Shown one piece after another: positions 11,549 to 21,744 of a stretch of 64,000 nt of DNA. The notes under the pieces are model-generated. The model saw only the letters and a list, made by a program, of their open reading frames with translations. It did not search any database and was not told where the DNA came from. The stretch is from the NCBI GenBank assembly GCA_951640165.1, contig OX621234.1:26106549-26170548 (forward strand), written 5' to 3'. The translations under genes and the position numbers were made by a program. The stretch is from Pseudoips prasinana (lineage: Eukaryota > Arthropoda > Insecta > Lepidoptera > Nolidae). Numbering within the stretch: the first letter of the stretch is position 1; each line of letters starts with the position of its first letter.

Positions 11549-12180
11549 GAAAGAGTAGTTTTGCTCTTCAATATCAGAGTGGAAAAGTCGTTTTTATCCT
11601 CTAGAGGTTAAAGTAAATTTGAATTAAGAACACCATGTGCACTAAGTTTGTGATGTGATGCAAAATATCATTAAACCTATTTACTTCTACCTCTATAGTG
11701 CCGAATGTATCATACAACTTTTTTTAATTTATTAAAGACTAAGACTCGGAACCTTCTTGGTGTATTTTTTTTAATTTGTTAGCGCAATATTACCGTTCTA
11801 TTACACTCAAACTGTAGCACGTAACTTTAAGTTTTTCTTAATTATACCTAAGTATTACTTGTTATAATTTAAAGATTATCCTGTAATGCTTACATATCAT
11901 AATAAAGTAATTAATGCCTAAACTGAAACAAAAGTATTAATACTAAGATTTTTTTTCGCATTCAATCATTTTCTCGCTGAGGTGTGATGAAAAGTTACGT
12001 GTTGCACTCGAATGCAAAGATTTTTCACCTTGTGCTCTTTTGATTTCCTCGCTAATGCTAAGGATTCTATTTTTTGAATCACTCGCAGGGCTCGTGAGTC
12101 TATTTTAGAATCCTTCGCTCGCTCGGTTACCAAAATTGAGCTCGCGGTTAAAAAGCAACTTCGCACTCTTGTACAACAAA
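11549..12180. other. no gene seen
   Basis: AT-rich sequence. The antisense ORF at 11966-12166 has no motifs; its region contains an internal repeat of the word ATTCTATTTTTTGAATC/TCTATTTTAGAATCC, probably part of an old repeat. Confidence 0.4.
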
Positions 12181-12345
12181 TGACTATTATATATTTGTAA
12201 ATGCATACATATTAAAAATGAATTACACCCAGACACTGAACAAATAATTTTGCTCATCAGACAAAGATTATTCCATGATTTGGATCGAACTCACAACTTC
12301 TGGCTTAGGAGTCAGGTCAGTGGATAGCAACAGGTCAGTCGACTA
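12181..12345 (-). mobile_element. Degenerate SINE, alternative tRNA head
   Basis: AATTACACCCAGACACTGAA and ATTTGGATCGAACTCACAAC then TTCTGGCTTAGGAGTCAGGT match the layout of the SINE at 47838-48225, whose head reads (reversed) as a tRNA-like box A/box B pair. The copy is old. Confidence 0.5.
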
Positions 12346-12701
12346 TAATCTGTAGTAACTACTATCTGTGGTATGAGTCAAGCGATGCTATTTCCATCCC
12401 TGAACATAAGGATATATAGCTAGGATTATATAGCTCAATTTTGTGAGTTGGTGATGTTACCCGAGCTCATCATACACTGCAAAATCGGAAACATAGGTAA
12501 TTATTTAGTAGGCCGTAAGGATGGTTTTCGTAGTACTATTACAGGGAGGCAGATCGAACCAAGTTTCAACGAAAATCTCTTATAAACCTACATTTTTATT
12601 TAATAGAGCTATATAATGATGTGTCTTGACGTGTACCCTACACATCGTACACGTGTAGATGTGTACTATAATAACAAATTATTACTGGCATTTCAGGTAG
12701 A

Positions 12702-12716
12702 TAATAATAATAATAA
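12702..12716. repeat. (TAA)5 at the 5' edge of the Dong-like element
   Basis: TAATAATAATAATAA directly precedes the element. A second TAA tract borders its 3' end at 16677-16685. Confidence 0.85.
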
Positions 12717-15700
12717 CGTCAACAAGTGTCAAGAGTGACACTGAAAATATCTTTTACTAAAATATTTTACTGAAATTTTTTGCAAAACAATCATTTAATA
12801 CCGTTATTTACACATATTCAACCTAAAAAACCATATAGATACATTTAATAATGAAACCATACAACAATACTAAGAAAATTAGAAGACCCAACAAAACCAG
12901 AGAACACATAGAAATAATTTTGGCATAAAATGACAACAAGAATTTTTCATTTAAAATGTTGACGCGTCTACGGGCACAAAAAAGACCTCCGGATTCGTCG
13001 CTAAGCTCCGCCTCGCAGGTACCTTCAGGATCAAGTGTTGCGGCTCCTGCAGTTGCGTCGAGTTCCAGCGACGAATATTTCCCTCTACCGTCGTCGCTAC
13101 CACCAACACGGCGTCGGAGAGGCCGGCCGCCAGGCAGCTTGGGACCAACGGGGCAACCGGCCTCGAATAGGGTCCCCGCTCCCGGTGGTAAAGTGCCGCG
13201 CATGAGATGGTCTCAGCAAATGAATGAGAATGCCATGCGCGCCTTTTACGGAGCTACAGAGGTAGGAACTAACCTTACAGCGTACCGTGGACGAATGCTT
13301 GCTTTGTTCCAGGTTCTTGAACCCACCGTCAACGTTTCCGCGCAACGACTATCGGATCAAGTGCGGGTTATCCAACGTGGACAAATGTTGAATGACTCCG
13401 TACTTGAGCAAATTCGTTTGGAAGTGCAATGTACCCGTGTCACCCCTGTCTCACCGTCTGCTACATTACCTACAGTGCAAACACAGGATGTTACTTCGGG
13501 TCCCGTAACACCTAGGACCAATGATGTGGACATAGATGACACGGCTACTGTTGTAAGTACTCAGTATAACGATATTGTGAGGAGCACTTTGGAAGACGTG
13601 GTTCGCGATTACCGATCCGTACCTATACATCTAAAACCACGCTTAGCTCGGTTACCCATGCACAAAAAAAACAAAGCCCTGGTGTGTGCCCTCGACTCAA
13701 TTCTGTCCCCATATTTCGACAACTGTGTATCTCTTGAAGACGCACACTCACTAATGTACTGTGGAGCTATTGCTGCTTGCCGTTTAGCCCACGTGAAACT
13801 GCCGAGTTATAATTCGGGTACACAAACCAGATTCATTGTACCGGCATGGCAGAGCAGAATTGAGCGTCGTATCGACCACGCTAGGGTTCTTGTTGGTAAA
13901 CTCATTTCCTTCAGAGAAGGTAACATACGCCCAAGAGTAATTCGTTTTGTTAAACAAGCATTCTTTGGGACAGGAATTTCTGCCCCAGGTTATAACATAT
14001 CCAATGTCACAGAACGCATCGATTTCTGGAAGCAAAAGATTTGTGCATGGGCAAGTCGTATTAAACGGTATAAAAAACGTTCGGAGCGTTATAATCAGAA
14101 CCACATGTTCCAAAGGAACGAAAAATGGGTCTACAGAAACTGGGAGCAATCACATCAAGCAGTAGATGGATGCTCACCAGATGCGGAAATGATATCTACA
14201 TTTTGGCGCAGTATTTGGTCAGTACCCGTCTCCTACTCCGAAGGTGACTGGATACAGGACGTTGAGCGAGCATGTGAACCAATAAAAGAAATGGATAATA
14301 TAAACATACACCAAGAAGACGTAACCAGTGCAGTCCGTCTTATGTCTAACTGGAAGGCACCAGGATCAGATGGACTGCATAATTTTTGGATTAAATGGTT
14401 ACGTAGCTCACATGCCCGCTTAGCGTCCCTTTTCCAGGAAGCCTTGCAGTCAAGATTGCTCCCAGAGTTTATGACACTAGGCGTAACCCATTTGCTCTTT
14501 AAATCTGGAAGTTCCGCGGATCCCAAAAACTATAGACCGATAACTTGTCTCCCTACAATGTATAAATTACTTACATCTATTATAAAAACAAAAATCACGA
14601 GACACGTAGAATCTAATACAATAATGTCTATCTCACAAAATGGTTGTCGCAGTGGGGCCCGCGGTACAAAAGAGCTTCTCCTCATAGATATGACCATTAA
14701 CCAGCAGGTTCGTCGAAATCGAAGAAATTTGTTGACATGCTGGATAGACAATAAAAAGGCCTATGACTCTGTGCCGCATGCATGGCTGATGAGGGTACTG
14801 GAGTTGTATAAAATAAATACAACTCTACGTGCCTTCCTTATGTCATGTATGGGGCACTGGAGAACAGTCCTTCTCTGTCCAGGGTCTCAACAAGTACTTG
14901 GTAGCGGCGAACCAATTAGGGTACAGCGAGGAATATTCCAGGGTGATAGTTTAAGTTCACTATGGTTCTGCCTAGCCTTGAATCCCTTAAGCACATTGCT
15001 TGAGAATTCAGGATTAGGCTATCGGTTGCGCAGAGGAGGTCAAATCATATCACACTTGTTCTACATGGATGACCTAAAAATATTTGCTTCTACCAACTCT
15101 CAATTGACAGGTTTACTAAAGGTTACTGAAAATTTTAGTAACTCTATCAGGATGGAGTTTGGTATTGACAAGTGTGCGGTCATGCATGTAGAACATGGGC
15201 ACATAATGCAATCTGAAGGAATTCAACTTTCAGATTGCATTCACCTTAGGTCCCTCTGCGAGACCGAGACTTATAGATACTTGGGTATGACGGAGGCATT
15301 GGGCATCAATGATACTGATGTAAAACAGTCATTGCGGGAACGCTTTCTATCCCGCCTTAAAAAAGTTCTGAAAAGTCTTTTAACAGGTGGAAACAAGGTG
15401 CGTGCCTTCAATGGCTGGGTTATGCCAGTGTTGATGTACTCCTTCGGCATACTCAAGTGGACCCAAGCTGAATTAGAAACCCTGGATCGGACGGTCCGTC
15501 TACTGTTAACTTCATACCGCATGCATCATCCTCGTTCATCGGTGATGAGGCTGTACATCCCGCGGAAGTGTGGGGGTCGAGGCTTTTTAAACGCCAAGAA
15601 CCTACATAACCGCGAGGTGTGTAGCCTCAGGGAGTACTTTCTCCGCACCGCTGTCACGGGGGGTACGCATGCGGAGGTGGTTGCTGTAGATAAAGGCCTA

Positions 15701-16676
15701 ACCCCGCTGTCAATGGCAAAAGGAAACTGGCGTAAACCTGTGGTACTTAGCACTGATGAACGCAGGGCAGTGTGGCAGGGCAAGGAGTTACATGGCAGGT
15801 TTTATCGTGCTCTTCACGCACCCGATGTGGATCTGCTTGCATCTGTGGCTTGGCTACGATGCGGTGAACTATTTGCTGAGACTGAGGGTTTTGTCTGTGC
15901 AATTATGGATGAAGTTATGATGACGAGAAACTACCGGAGATATATTCTAAAAGATGGCACAAACGATGTTTGTCGAGCATGTCATCGCCCCGGTGAATCC
16001 CTCAGACATATTGTCTCCGGTTGTTCTCGACTAGCAAATGGTGAATATTTGCACAGACACAACCTCGTAGCCAGGATTATTCATCAACAACTTGCTCTGC
16101 GACATGGCCTTGTAGCTTCAGAGGTGCCTTATTACAGGTATGCACCTGCGCCAGTTCTGGATAATGGTACTATCACGTTATACTGGGATCGATCTATCAT
16201 TACAGACAGGACTGTGATTGCCAACAAACCTGATATTGTAATGATAGATCGACAAAAACGCTGCACAGTGATGGTTGATGTTACCATCCCGCATGATGAA
16301 AATCTTCTGAAGGCTGAAAAAGAAAAAGAAATTAAATATTTGGATCTTGCGCGGGAGATTGTCAGCATGTGGGACGTTGACTCAGCTATCATTGTACCGA
16401 TAGTCGTTTCTGCTAATGGATTAATAGCAAAGAGCCTCGAAAAACACCTAAAGAGGCTGACGCTAGGCGGTTGGGTCAAGAACAAAATCCAAAAAGCGGT
16501 GCTTTTGGACACGGCTCGCATTGTCAGGAGGTTCCTGTCTCTAGAGTCGTAACCTCCGGTAGCATAGACCCTGTTCCTGCTGCCGGTTGCAAATCCTATT
16601 TTTTATATTTTAAAATGTATATTTCTGTTTTTTATATATTTTAAAATGTATTTAATAAGAAATATATATGAATAAA
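12717..16676 (+). mobile_element. Dong-like: Dong-like non-LTR retrotransposon (R4 clade), apparently full length
   Basis: An element of about 3.96 kb holds one long ORF (12956-16552), roughly 240 bases of 5' UTR and a 120-base 3' UTR. The 3' UTR carries a short duplicated AT-rich motif (TTTTATATTTTAAAATGTAT around 16598-16650). It is bordered by TAA repeats on both sides. Established knowledge: the silkworm element Dong is a restriction-like-endonuclease LINE of the R4 group found in TAA repeats. The match of RLE-type ORF and TAA context supports the family call; element limits are inferred from the TAA tracts. Confidence 0.8.
12956..16552 (+). CDS. Dong/R4-type retrotransposon polyprotein, 1198 aa, intact
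   Basis: This ORF encodes the single protein that would perform target-primed reverse transcription. It runs unbroken from ATG to TAA. The N terminus is Ser/Pro-rich with a basic AT-hook-like RRRRGRPPG at residues 52-60. The RT domain shows WKAPGSDGL, motif A with catalytic Asp598 (CWIDNKKAYDSV), motif B QGDSLSS and motif C YMDD at 703-706. The C-terminal part has a CCHC knuckle, CRACHRPGESLRHIVSGC (1006-1023), and a restriction-like endonuclease with KPD at 1091-1093 and VDVTIP (Asp1108). There is no APE endonuclease domain, which separates it from the Jockey and RTE remnants elsewhere in the window. An intact ORF suggests a recent insertion. Frames on the other strand inside it are shadows. 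Confidence 0.93.
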   Translation: MLTRLRAQKRPPDSSLSSASQVPSGSSVAAPAVASSSSDEYFPLPSSLPPTRRRRGRPPGSLGPTGQPASNRVPAPGGKVPRMRWSQQMNENAMRAFYGATEVGTNLTAYRGRMLALFQVLEPTVNVSAQRLSDQVRVIQRGQMLNDSVLEQIRLEVQCTRVTPVSPSATLPTVQTQDVTSGPVTPRTNDVDIDDTATVVSTQYNDIVRSTLEDVVRDYRSVPIHLKPRLARLPMHKKNKALVCALDSILSPYFDNCVSLEDAHSLMYCGAIAACRLAHVKLPSYNSGTQTRFIVPAWQSRIERRIDHARVLVGKLISFREGNIRPRVIRFVKQAFFGTGISAPGYNISNVTERIDFWKQKICAWASRIKRYKKRSERYNQNHMFQRNEKWVYRNWEQSHQAVDGCSPDAEMISTFWRSIWSVPVSYSEGDWIQDVERACEPIKEMDNINIHQEDVTSAVRLMSNWKAPGSDGLHNFWIKWLRSSHARLASLFQEALQSRLLPEFMTLGVTHLLFKSGSSADPKNYRPITCLPTMYKLLTSIIKTKITRHVESNTIMSISQNGCRSGARGTKELLLIDMTINQQVRRNRRNLLTCWIDNKKAYDSVPHAWLMRVLELYKINTTLRAFLMSCMGHWRTVLLCPGSQQVLGSGEPIRVQRGIFQGDSLSSLWFCLALNPLSTLLENSGLGYRLRRGGQIISHLFYMDDLKIFASTNSQLTGLLKVTENFSNSIRMEFGIDKCAVMHVEHGHIMQSEGIQLSDCIHLRSLCETETYRYLGMTEALGINDTDVKQSLRERFLSRLKKVLKSLLTGGNKVRAFNGWVMPVLMYSFGILKWTQAELETLDRTVRLLLTSYRMHHPRSSVMRLYIPRKCGGRGFLNAKNLHNREVCSLREYFLRTAVTGGTHAEVVAVDKGLTPLSMAKGNWRKPVVLSTDERRAVWQGKELHGRFYRALHAPDVDLLASVAWLRCGELFAETEGFVCAIMDEVMMTRNYRRYILKDGTNDVCRACHRPGESLRHIVSGCSRLANGEYLHRHNLVARIIHQQLALRHGLVASEVPYYRYAPAPVLDNGTITLYWDRSIITDRTVIANKPDIVMIDRQKRCTVMVDVTIPHDENLLKAEKEKEIKYLDLAREIVSMWDVDSAIIVPIVVSANGLIAKSLEKHLKRLTLGGWVKNKIQKAVLLDTARIVRRFLSLES

Positions 16677-16700
16677 TAATAATAATATCCTGGGACATTA
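16677..16700. repeat. TAA tract and SINE-tail sequence at 3' edge of Dong-like element
   Basis: TAATAATAATATCCTGGGAC follows the element 3' UTR. The part after the TAA tract matches the tail of SINE family A (compare 62150 and 59650), so the LINE may have landed in a SINE tail; the SINE body is not visible beyond about 16700. Confidence 0.65.
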
Positions 16701-16880
16701 GATGTAGATACTTTTAAAATATTCCTTTGAAATGTTTGTCTGTGAAGTTAGGGTGTATAACTTTAAAAATGTGTTATTATGCTAACCCTACAACCCTACT
16801 TAAATATAAAAAAAATCATACTTCGACTTCATTGTTTATAAATATTTTATTTTTTATATTGTTACGCTTTCTCGTGCGGC

Positions 16881-17198
16881 GTTATGTTACGACTTATCAA
16901 CTCTCTACTTATTGAGCCTATCGTATGGTAGGGATATAGTTACGTTGAACTCTAAAACCCTCTTAAAGTCATTAGCGATGCCGAATGAAACAGTGATATA
17001 TGAGAATCCAAAGGTGCGAACTAACTACGTGAGTCATACAACAATATCGACAATCACTCAGAAAATTCAGAGAACGAAGCATGTTATATGTAAGGACTTT
17101 GGCTTTTTATTGCGATTACGCTAAAACTCTAGATTCGCGGTGTATATTTTCATAAGTTTTATATTATATTTTCTGTAATTGTTTCATTTTCCCTTCCA
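16881..17198. repeat. Tandem duplication, unit 1 (about 318 bp)
   Basis: Begins GTTATGTTACGACTTA and contains ATTGAGCCTATCGTATGG and AAGGACTTTGGCTTTTTATT. The same landmarks recur in order in unit 2 starting at 17199. ORFs of 60-70 codons in both units are not conserved between them, so I do not call genes. Confidence 0.65.
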
Positions 17199-17690
17199 GT
17201 TATGTTACGACTAGCCAACGATGGCCGGTTGAGGTGGTTGGTAAATACTTGCCTTTCACGCCGCAGGTCGTGTGTTCGATGTCGACCCAGGGCAGATAGT
17301 TGTGTGCATGAACATGTCCATTGTCGTGAAGTGTAATTATCTATATAAGTATGTATTTAATTATAAAAGTAGTATATGTAGTATACCAGTTATCTAGTTT
17401 CCATAGTACAGGCTCTGCTTAGTGTGGGATCAGATGGCCATGTATGAATAATATCCTAGGCTATTATTACTATTTGAACTGTTTACAAATTGAGCCTCTG
17501 TAATGGTAGGGGTATCGATACATTCTCATGAGCGACGCCAAAGGAAACAGTAATATATGACAATCCCAAGGCACGAACTTAGTACGTGAGGCGAATAACT
17601 TTATTGACTATCACATACGAAAAATCATAAAACGTGGAACATTATGTGTGAGGACTTTTGCTTTTTCGAAGGGAATACAGTAACCAACAA
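17199..17690. repeat. Tandem duplication, unit 2, split by a SINE
   Basis: Starts GTTATGTTACGACTAGCC, is interrupted by the SINE at about 17216-17467, and resumes with ATTGAGCCTCTGTAATGG then GAGGACTTTTGCTTTTTCGA. Without the SINE its length is close to unit 1. Confidence 0.6.
17216..17467 (+). mobile_element. SINE family A, + orientation, near full length
   Basis: The tRNA-like head reads GGTGGTTGGTAAATACTTGC (box A region) and GGTCGTGTGTTCGATGTCGA (degraded box B). The body follows (GTTTCCATAGTACAGGCTCT) and the tail is TGAATAATATCCTAGG. It is inserted in unit 2 of the flanking duplication. Confidence 0.8.
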
Positions 17691-18059
17691 TGGAATCATG
17701 ATCGTGAATAGATAATAATGGTAAGTATATTGTTGTCATTATACAGCTGTGTCATTCAGACGGGCATGAAGAAACTACGTTATAAGGTATTGTTACCCAA
17801 CACGTATGGATTCTGTTTTATATAAGTAAGTCAGGATAGAAGTATACAGGCCACGTTACGGTTTGCATTTGTCGGATACTGCTAATCATCAGGAGCTTTA
17901 TTGCGCTTACAAAAAACTAAAGGTACGAACGAGTTCGAGTTCTCGACGGGCATGCAGCGCTATGATTAGTCACTGTCATGATAAGTTCTACCAATCACAT
18001 AGTTTCATTCCCATCGAGAATTTGAATATAATTTTTTGTTTTCCTATAGATTCGTATGA
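17691..18059. other. no gene seen
   Basis: A 94-codon ORF from 17863 overlaps the antisense LINE fragment that follows and lacks motifs. Confidence 0.4.
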
Positions 18060-18260
18060 AGCCTCATCCATCATCATCATATTTATGAGCTATGCTCTTG
18101 TTGGTGGAGCTTCTTCCAATCGTCTCTGCTTTCGGCGAGTGCTTTGACTTCTTGATACGGCATTACAATTATCTTTTCCTTTATCTTATCCATATAGGTC
18201 CTTCTTGGTCCTTCCTCGTCCTCTCCTTGCCTCTATTTTGCCTTCAGTAATATTCTTCAT
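18060..18260 (-). pseudogene. LINE ORF2 C-terminal remnant, antisense
   Basis: The minus strand reads KITEGKIEARRGRGR, then after a one-base shift TYMDKIKEKIIVMPYQEVKA and LAESRDDWKKLH. This is the typical C-terminal tail after the RT domain of APE-type LINEs (GRPRRTYxDxIKE...WK). One frameshift is visible; everything upstream of the tail is missing. Confidence 0.65.
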
Positions 18261-18499
18261 AAAATGAAGCCGGTAGTATTCCTAATAAGGTATCAATCGT
18301 TTCAAACGCTACAGTAACGCTTGTACTCCTAAAACTGTGGTCTCTTGTGAAAAATATGGCATGAAGCGTAATAATAGACATATCAACAATTAATGTAATT
18401 CTAAACCCTAGTATGTAAATATAATTATTTTTATTTATTGTACCACAAATCATAATCATAATATTGCTCTAATCACAAAGAGTTGAACGGATGAGTATA

Positions 18500-18660
18500 T
18501 TGACATGACCTATGCGTATGCCGTCTTTCTGGTCAGCCTTGTGCCCTCGGGATGTCTCGGGTTTGATTCCCACACTGAACCATATTTGTGTAATTAGCAG
18601 GATTTGATTAGCTGAAGGATTGACGTCCGTCCCGTAATTTCTTTGTGGTGAAGGTCCTAG
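18500..18660 (+). repeat. tRNA-like SINE head and body, degenerate
   Basis: TATGCCGTCTTTCTGGTCAG precedes a box B-like GGGTTTGATTCCC, then GATTAGCTGAAGGATTGACG. It looks like an old tRNA-derived SINE different from family A. Confidence 0.4.
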
Positions 18661-19289
18661 TAGTCAGTAGTAAATAATTAATAGCTTTTACATAAGAGTA
18701 TAAAAATGATAATATGTTTTGAATATTTTGAAATATTAATATCATAAAATGACTGAAGCACATTTACAGAAAATGCACACCTGTCATTTCAAAGATTTAA
18801 ATGTGCGAAAGAGATGGCTGCGTGCTGCAAAAAAATAAATATAGGTGCATTATAGACTCACGCTCAGCTTCAGACTGGTAGGCAGAGACGTTCAATTTCT
18901 ACTTGCTGCGATCGCCGCACACGGTATCCTAAAAGTTACTATTATAAATTACATATGAGCTGGTTCTTATGATTGCGTAAATAAATTGTGTCAGACGACT
19001 AGACACCATCGCCCACACATCAATTACGAAGCTTAACTATTAGTTACCAAAAGTAACTACCATTCTAATTAGTTACAATGCATTTTGTAAGGTCAACTGG
19101 ACCACTTTTATTTTCACTGGTCAGGATATTTAGCACATTAATTCGGAATACGGAGATCATACGAGTACATCTACAGCTAGTGCTTTTGTTTTACTTATTA
19201 AGTAATAATAAATACAACACATATAATTAATATACATGATATCTTCAGTAGCGTAATCTTTAGTAAGAATTTTTAGTAAGAATTATTCC
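18661..19289. other. no gene seen
   Basis: AT-rich with no ORF of note. Confidence 0.45.
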
Positions 19290-19560
19290 TATTTAAAATA
19301 TGACTTCCGACAATCTTACGATATGGCAGGGTATCTTGCTCAGTTCTTCCTCTAGTTCGATTATTGTCTCGTAGGAAAGTAACGTACAATGTACGAGTGT
19401 TAAAAGTTGCAAGGGCCAGAGGTCGTTGATGGTAACACGGCATTTGCCGGGCATCCTTAGCACCCCCTGCCCCATCGCGTCGTCACCACAGCTGTTACCA
19501 GGGCTGGGAATAGAGCTGCCGGGGACTGAGGGTTGATTTAATTGTGGCCATCATGTGAGG
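19290..19560 (-). pseudogene. LINE APE endonuclease N-terminal remnant, antisense
   Basis: The minus-strand frame contains LWPLQLLTL in the place where these LINEs have a TWNVRTL-type motif, followed by SYETIIELEEELSKIP and HIVRLSEV. This matches the start of an AP-endonuclease-like domain (NVRTL...ELxxELxxxxxDIVGLSEVR). Key positions are mutated and the rest of the domain is missing, so it is a dead fragment. Confidence 0.6.
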
Positions 19561-19640
19561 GAATATGTCATAATCGCCACGCTCGGCAGACGGATTGGCC
19601 ATCACAGTAAGATCGTCGACGACCTCTACGTGGGGTGGCG
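19561..19640. repeat. Repeat fragment shared with 6385-6440
   Basis: CATAATCGCCACGCTCGGCA then GACGGATTGGCCATCACAG parallels the block at 6400-6440. Probably part of an RTE-type 3' region. Confidence 0.5.
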
Positions 19641-21182
19641 ATTTTCTTATTCAAAATCACTCAGCCAATTAGATTTTTAATAAACTCCTATTATTGCACA
19701 ACTCCCAATTAGCTGGCTAATTGGAAGCCTTAAACCGACCTGTTTACCCTATTTCAATGCATACGGCGGTTATAAAACTCATTACGCGGTAGAAATCATT
19801 ATCATATTATGACAGGTTATGTTTGTTTGTCAGAGTTACGAGTCTGTTTAGCTTGTCATATAAACACGATAAACGTGTTGCTCTGATGCATCTTTGTGTT
19901 AAACAATAACACTTGTCTTGAGAGACAAAAGGTGCAGTAATATAATTATAATACTATGTGTAGGTACTAGGGCAATTGGTCAACTAGGCCTCCATTAAAT
20001 TATTTTCAGACAGACCTTTATGAGAGACCATTTGTTGAGTTATTCCATGAATGCCCTACACACATCGCAAGAGAAAAGAAAATTGAAATTTAGAACTTAG
20101 TGGTGTTATACTATGTTATGTTATGTAGTCAGGCGTTGGATCTCTCACTGGTTGTGCCGAATAGCCGTCTCAGCCAATTGTGAGAGTGAGGGTATATCTG
20201 AAGAGTGCATCTTTGTTTGCGCTCACTCCTCTGTACAATAATATGTATTACGTAGTTGGGTAATCTCCTTTGACATATGCAACCGTACCGTTAGGAGCAC
20301 TATTTGTATTAAACTAGTACGAGATAGTGGTACGACCCTGAATCACAGTCTCCACTTCAAACCCAAGGCACCAAGTGGTGGCACCAATTACTTTTCGAAT
20401 GCAGGTAGGCACCTATTACAAATTAGTTATCTCATTCTTAAAGCGGTAAAGGAAAACATCGTGAGGGAACGCAAATCTACACTAGAAGTGTCGAATGGGC
20501 ATTATAAGGGTAGTTTTGGGGAGCCTCTAACAATACATCAGCACTCACCTGAAGGTGTGCTCATTCAAGCTTATTGAGATGTGCTCATTCAATAATTTAC
20601 TTCTATTTGCCTCAATCATAAAAGTATCCTAGTCTTAGTAAAGGCGTCCTAGTCTAGTCACCTCAGCGTAACATGGCAACAACTCGTGTCTCCACCGTAT
20701 TTGACACATCTCCATATTTGCAGTCGTATTATTGTTCTGTGAATTCATTCTTCCAACGTTGTAGAGACTACGTGCAAATGAAATACCTTTACCAAATGCC
20801 TTTTGATAACTACATTTATCTTATTGTATTGACTGCCACTGGGGCAGTTTTATAAAAAAAACCCTGAATCTTTCCCCTGATTCTATGAAATACCAACTAA
20901 ACTAATTTTAATATATATGCATTTCTTTCTAACATAGTTCTAATGAAAAGGACATAGTATCTTTAGTTGAGTCAATTTAGATTTGGCCTTATGAGTAAAA
21001 AATAAGCGAAACGTTAGAACCACCTAATTATGCCCCCGGTACACGGTGCGTGTAATTAGTTTTAGTAGTTTGATAGTTCTATATTATATATCCTGGGTAT
21101 TTCATACGAGTGTGATGGAATGACATTTAAATTGGTTTAGTCCTTTATGAGAATAAATATATTTTGTTTCTTTATTGTGTCG
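19641..21182. other. no gene; old repeat sequence
   Basis: About 20110-20560 looks repeat-derived (TTGTGCCGAATAGCCGTCTC; GGTAAAGGAAAACATCGTGA, phrases I associate with dispersed lepidopteran repeats), but the class is unclear. No ORF with motifs. Confidence 0.4.
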
Positions 21183-21345
21183 GCGTTTACAGCTAGTTAT
21201 CTTACCGGTGCGTAGGTGATTGGCGAGGTTAAGCGCCTAAGCACGTGGGTAATACTGTAGACGGGTGACCGCCAAAGTGGTTTAATTTCTCACTGACTCC
21301 GTGCTTTGGAGGGCACGTTAACCTATCGTTCCCAGTTATAGTTGT
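21183..21345 (+). mobile_element. SINE fragment with 5S rRNA-like segment
   Basis: GGCGAGGTTAAGCGCC at about 21222-21237 and GGGTAATACTGTAGACGGGT then GACCGCC (21247-21273) line up in order with the internal promoter half of 5S rRNA (GAGGTTAAGC...GTTAGTACTTGGATGGGTGA...CCGCC). It is followed by the lepidopteran repeat phrase GTGCTTTGGAGGGCACGTTA. It is far from a complete 5S gene (diverged spacer, no 5' half), so a 5S-derived SINE is the best reading. Confidence 0.5.
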
Positions 21346-21744
21346 TAGACAACAGTCGAAAAGCTGTATCTGAGAAATACTTGTGACCTAGATTATTTTC
21401 ATTATTCTTAGTAGAATTGTCTTCAATCCCATCTCATATGAGGAATGTAAATAATAAGAATATAAATTATTATATTCTACGTAATATAAACAAGGTTGTG
21501 ATCATCTAAAATTATTACATGACAAACTTTTCTATTTAATTATGTTTATGAACTGTTATTTCCAAACATTTCATATTCACGTCCTCATTTCCTAGCAAAA
21601 TGTTTCACTTTTTACATTCCAAAAAATAAAATGTTATTATACTAGGCGGCAGTAATCATGTAATAATTTTTGCTAATGGCGTCGTACTTCGATTATATTC
21701 GACATTTGTGAACTAGACAGATGCAGAATACCAACAAACAACCA

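Noticed and set aside
12823..13203. Antisense ORF of 126 codons and several others on the minus strand inside the Dong-like ORF
   Set aside because: They are shadows of a strongly supported sense ORF with RT, CCHC and endonuclease motifs, and have no motifs of their own.
21221..21274. 5S rRNA gene
   Set aside because: Only the promoter half resembles 5S and the spacer is diverged; there is no 5' half or terminator, so a SINE is more likely.
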